A stretch of 64,000 nucleotides of DNA, from the NCBI GenBank assembly GCA_020073185.1, contig JAIQFT010000013.1:88284-152283 (forward strand). Reading direction: 5' to 3'. This document shows positions 59,798 to 64,000 of this stretch, one piece after another (the first letter of the stretch is position 1; each line of letters begins with the position of its first letter). The notes below the pieces were generated by a model, which did not search any database, was not told the origin of the DNA, and saw only the letters and a program-made list of their open reading frames with translations. The DNA comes from Terriglobia bacterium (lineage in GTDB: Bacteria; Acidobacteriota; Terriglobia; Terriglobales; Acidobacteriaceae). A program made the translations under genes and the position numbers.

Positions 59798-60774
59798 TTA
59801 CGCCTGCGCCACTGATTCTTGAGCCTTTCGGGGAAACATTAGCTGTAAGGCGCGGCGCAGCACTGCCCATGCGGCGCGGGCGATCAACAGAACCGTCGCT
59901 GTCCACAGCGCGATGAGTGGCAGGTGCACGATCACCTGCACCATGGCGTCCGCATAGTCAGCTAAGCCGGACAGCACACTCAAGACGGCGAGCCTTGCCT
60001 GGTATAGCGGATGCCAATGCAAGCCCAGCACCACGGCTTCGGCAACGGTTCTGATGTCGACCGTGATTGCCGCCATCTCCACCTGGTGCGCTAGGTAACG
60101 CTGCTCGGCGTCGACTCGCTCGATCTCGCCACGTACTTCGCTGAGCTTCTCCGTGACGTGACAATGTCCTTGACTTTGTCCGCGCGTTTCAGAATCGCGA
60201 GGTATTCCGCCTCTCCGGCTCGCAGGTTGTGCAACCTGGCATCCCGATCGACGAGCGTGTGCGTGACGTCACGCGCGTCCGTCCTCTCCTGCTCTACGCC
60301 CGATGCAAGCTTCCGAATCTCGCGACGCGCTTCGTCGAATCGGCCCGCCGGCACTTGCAGCACCAACTGCGCCGCCTGTGAACGTTCCGTCCCACTCACG
60401 GTCGAACTCTGCACCGTGCCCGCGTAGCGCGTCGCCAACGCCGACAATTGTTCGACGGTATCGCCTGGGCGGGACGTCAGAATGCGCAGTGCCGCAGTGC
60501 GGACAATCTGCGGACTGTCGAATCCTCCGGGCACCCCGCCCACTATGCCGCCGCTGACGCTTAGCTTCGCGGCGGAACTCGCCAAGCGTTCAGAAACATG
60601 TTCCTGCGCCGTCTGTGCGGAGTACAGAGCAAGACCTGTCGCCGCCCGGTCGCGTACCGGAATAGGCCTTGTGTGCACAAACCAAAGCAGCGTGACGAGG
60701 GTTACGGCGGTGACCAGTGCCGCTCCGAATGGTTGACGATTTCTTTCCCACACCCCGGTGATTACGCCGAACAT
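59798..60774 (-). pseudogene. DUF4349-family membrane protein broken by a 5-bp duplication
   Basis: The ATG at 60774 (AAAGGAG 9 bases before) starts with a TM helix (GAALVTAVTLVTLLWFV) and DUF4349 core (TVEQLSALATRYAGTVQSSTVSG, RFDEARREIRKLASGVEQERTDARDVTHTLVDRDARLHNL). After KDIV the frame fails: GTGAC is tandemly duplicated at 60153-60162; removing one copy restores DIVTEKLSEVRGEIERVDAE and the remaining segment through a C-terminal helix (LIALWTATVLLIARAAWAVL), stop at 59798. DUF4349 proteins are membrane proteins of unknown role. Confidence 0.75.
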
Positions 60775-60948
60775 ATGTGTGTCTCCTTTGTTCATAGACA
60801 AAACGCACTCGCGATTTGTTCCGAACATAGAACGGCGTGCCGGTCAAATGTTGCGGACTTCTTTACTGGAATGACATAGGCGAATCTTCGCGCCAAAAAG
60901 TTCAGGGCGGGATCCCTCCCGCCCCGCTGACTCCTGACCACTGACTCC

Positions 60949-63872
<2,924 letters not shown>

Positions 63873-64000
63873 TCATGGTTGCTGTACCCTGTAGCCGCAG
63901 TGGCGGAACCAAGCGACAGCGTTGTCGGCAGTAATCGACGAGATCGCTTCCGCAGCGGCCTGTTCCAGGGCTTCCGCAAGTCGTGCTTTGGCACTGCGGA
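63873..64000 (-). mobile_element. C-terminal end of IS630-type transposase, runs off the window
   Basis: The minus-strand frame from the window edge to a TGA at 63873-63875 reads SAKARLAEALEQAAAEAISS and then ADNAVAWFRHCGYRVQQP, the AWFRHCGY end of IS630/DDE_3 transposases. The rest of the element lies outside. No inverted repeat was identified inside the window. Confidence 0.65.

Overview
The window is a 64 kb piece of a high-GC Gram-negative chromosome, most likely from an acidobacterium of the Terriglobia/Koribacter type. This is inferred from lptD and lpxC (outer membrane with LPS), the Ser/Thr kinase-TPR receptor, DUF4349, DUF1579 and PilZ proteins, and very many short dyad repeats between genes. 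No rRNA, tRNA, CRISPR array or complete insertion sequence was seen.

Layout. 0.1-8.3 kb: mfd, a frameshifted YdeI-like gene, an APC permease, an FRG-domain protein and hemL. 8.3-14.3 kb: galU, a phage-like DnaC/DUF1376 helicase-loader pair, a UvrC-like GIY-YIG protein and a large unknown protein with a PD-(D/E)XK-like C-terminus. 14.4-18.1 kb: tldD and tldE, with a secreted protein between them. 19-31 kb: trmFO, a GNAT acetyltransferase, a long APC permease, a multiply frameshifted RDD gene, lptD and ligA. 31-42 kb: a diacylglycerol-kinase-family gene, a TPR gene, mnmG, a secreted zinc metallopeptidase, a run of tiny ORFs, thrS and a small protein/PIN-domain pair. 42-49.3 kb: tilS, an hpt-like gene with a degenerate active site, ftsH and a kinase-TPR receptor. 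49.4-54.4 kb: membrane proteins, pnuC, then a lower-GC accessory island (ribbon-helix-helix-like regulator, TIGR04255 protein, two partners) and an internally deleted TPR gene. 54.5-64 kb: tonB-like, ruvA, folK, PilZ, lpxC, chorismate mutase with a leader region, a DUF4349 gene broken by a 5-bp duplication, gyrB, and the end of an IS630-type transposase running off the window.

Main themes. (1) Upstream of chorismate mutase is what looks like a complete Phe/Tyr attenuator: a leader peptide with 7 aromatic residues in a 12-residue core and no Trp, a terminator, and a 10-nt leader segment perfectly complementary to the terminator's 5' arm. (2) At least ten families of short dyad repeats fill intergenic gaps and also lie in frame inside conserved genes (mnmG four times, the metallopeptidase twice, mfd, the lipid kinase, lptD), and they encode the C-terminal tails of others. 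This resembles Rickettsia palindromic elements in behaviour but not in sequence. (3) tRNA modification and decoding genes (trmFO, mnmG, tilS, thrS) are frequent. (4) Four genes are broken (YdeI-like, RDD, TPR, DUF4349); some of these could be assembly indels.
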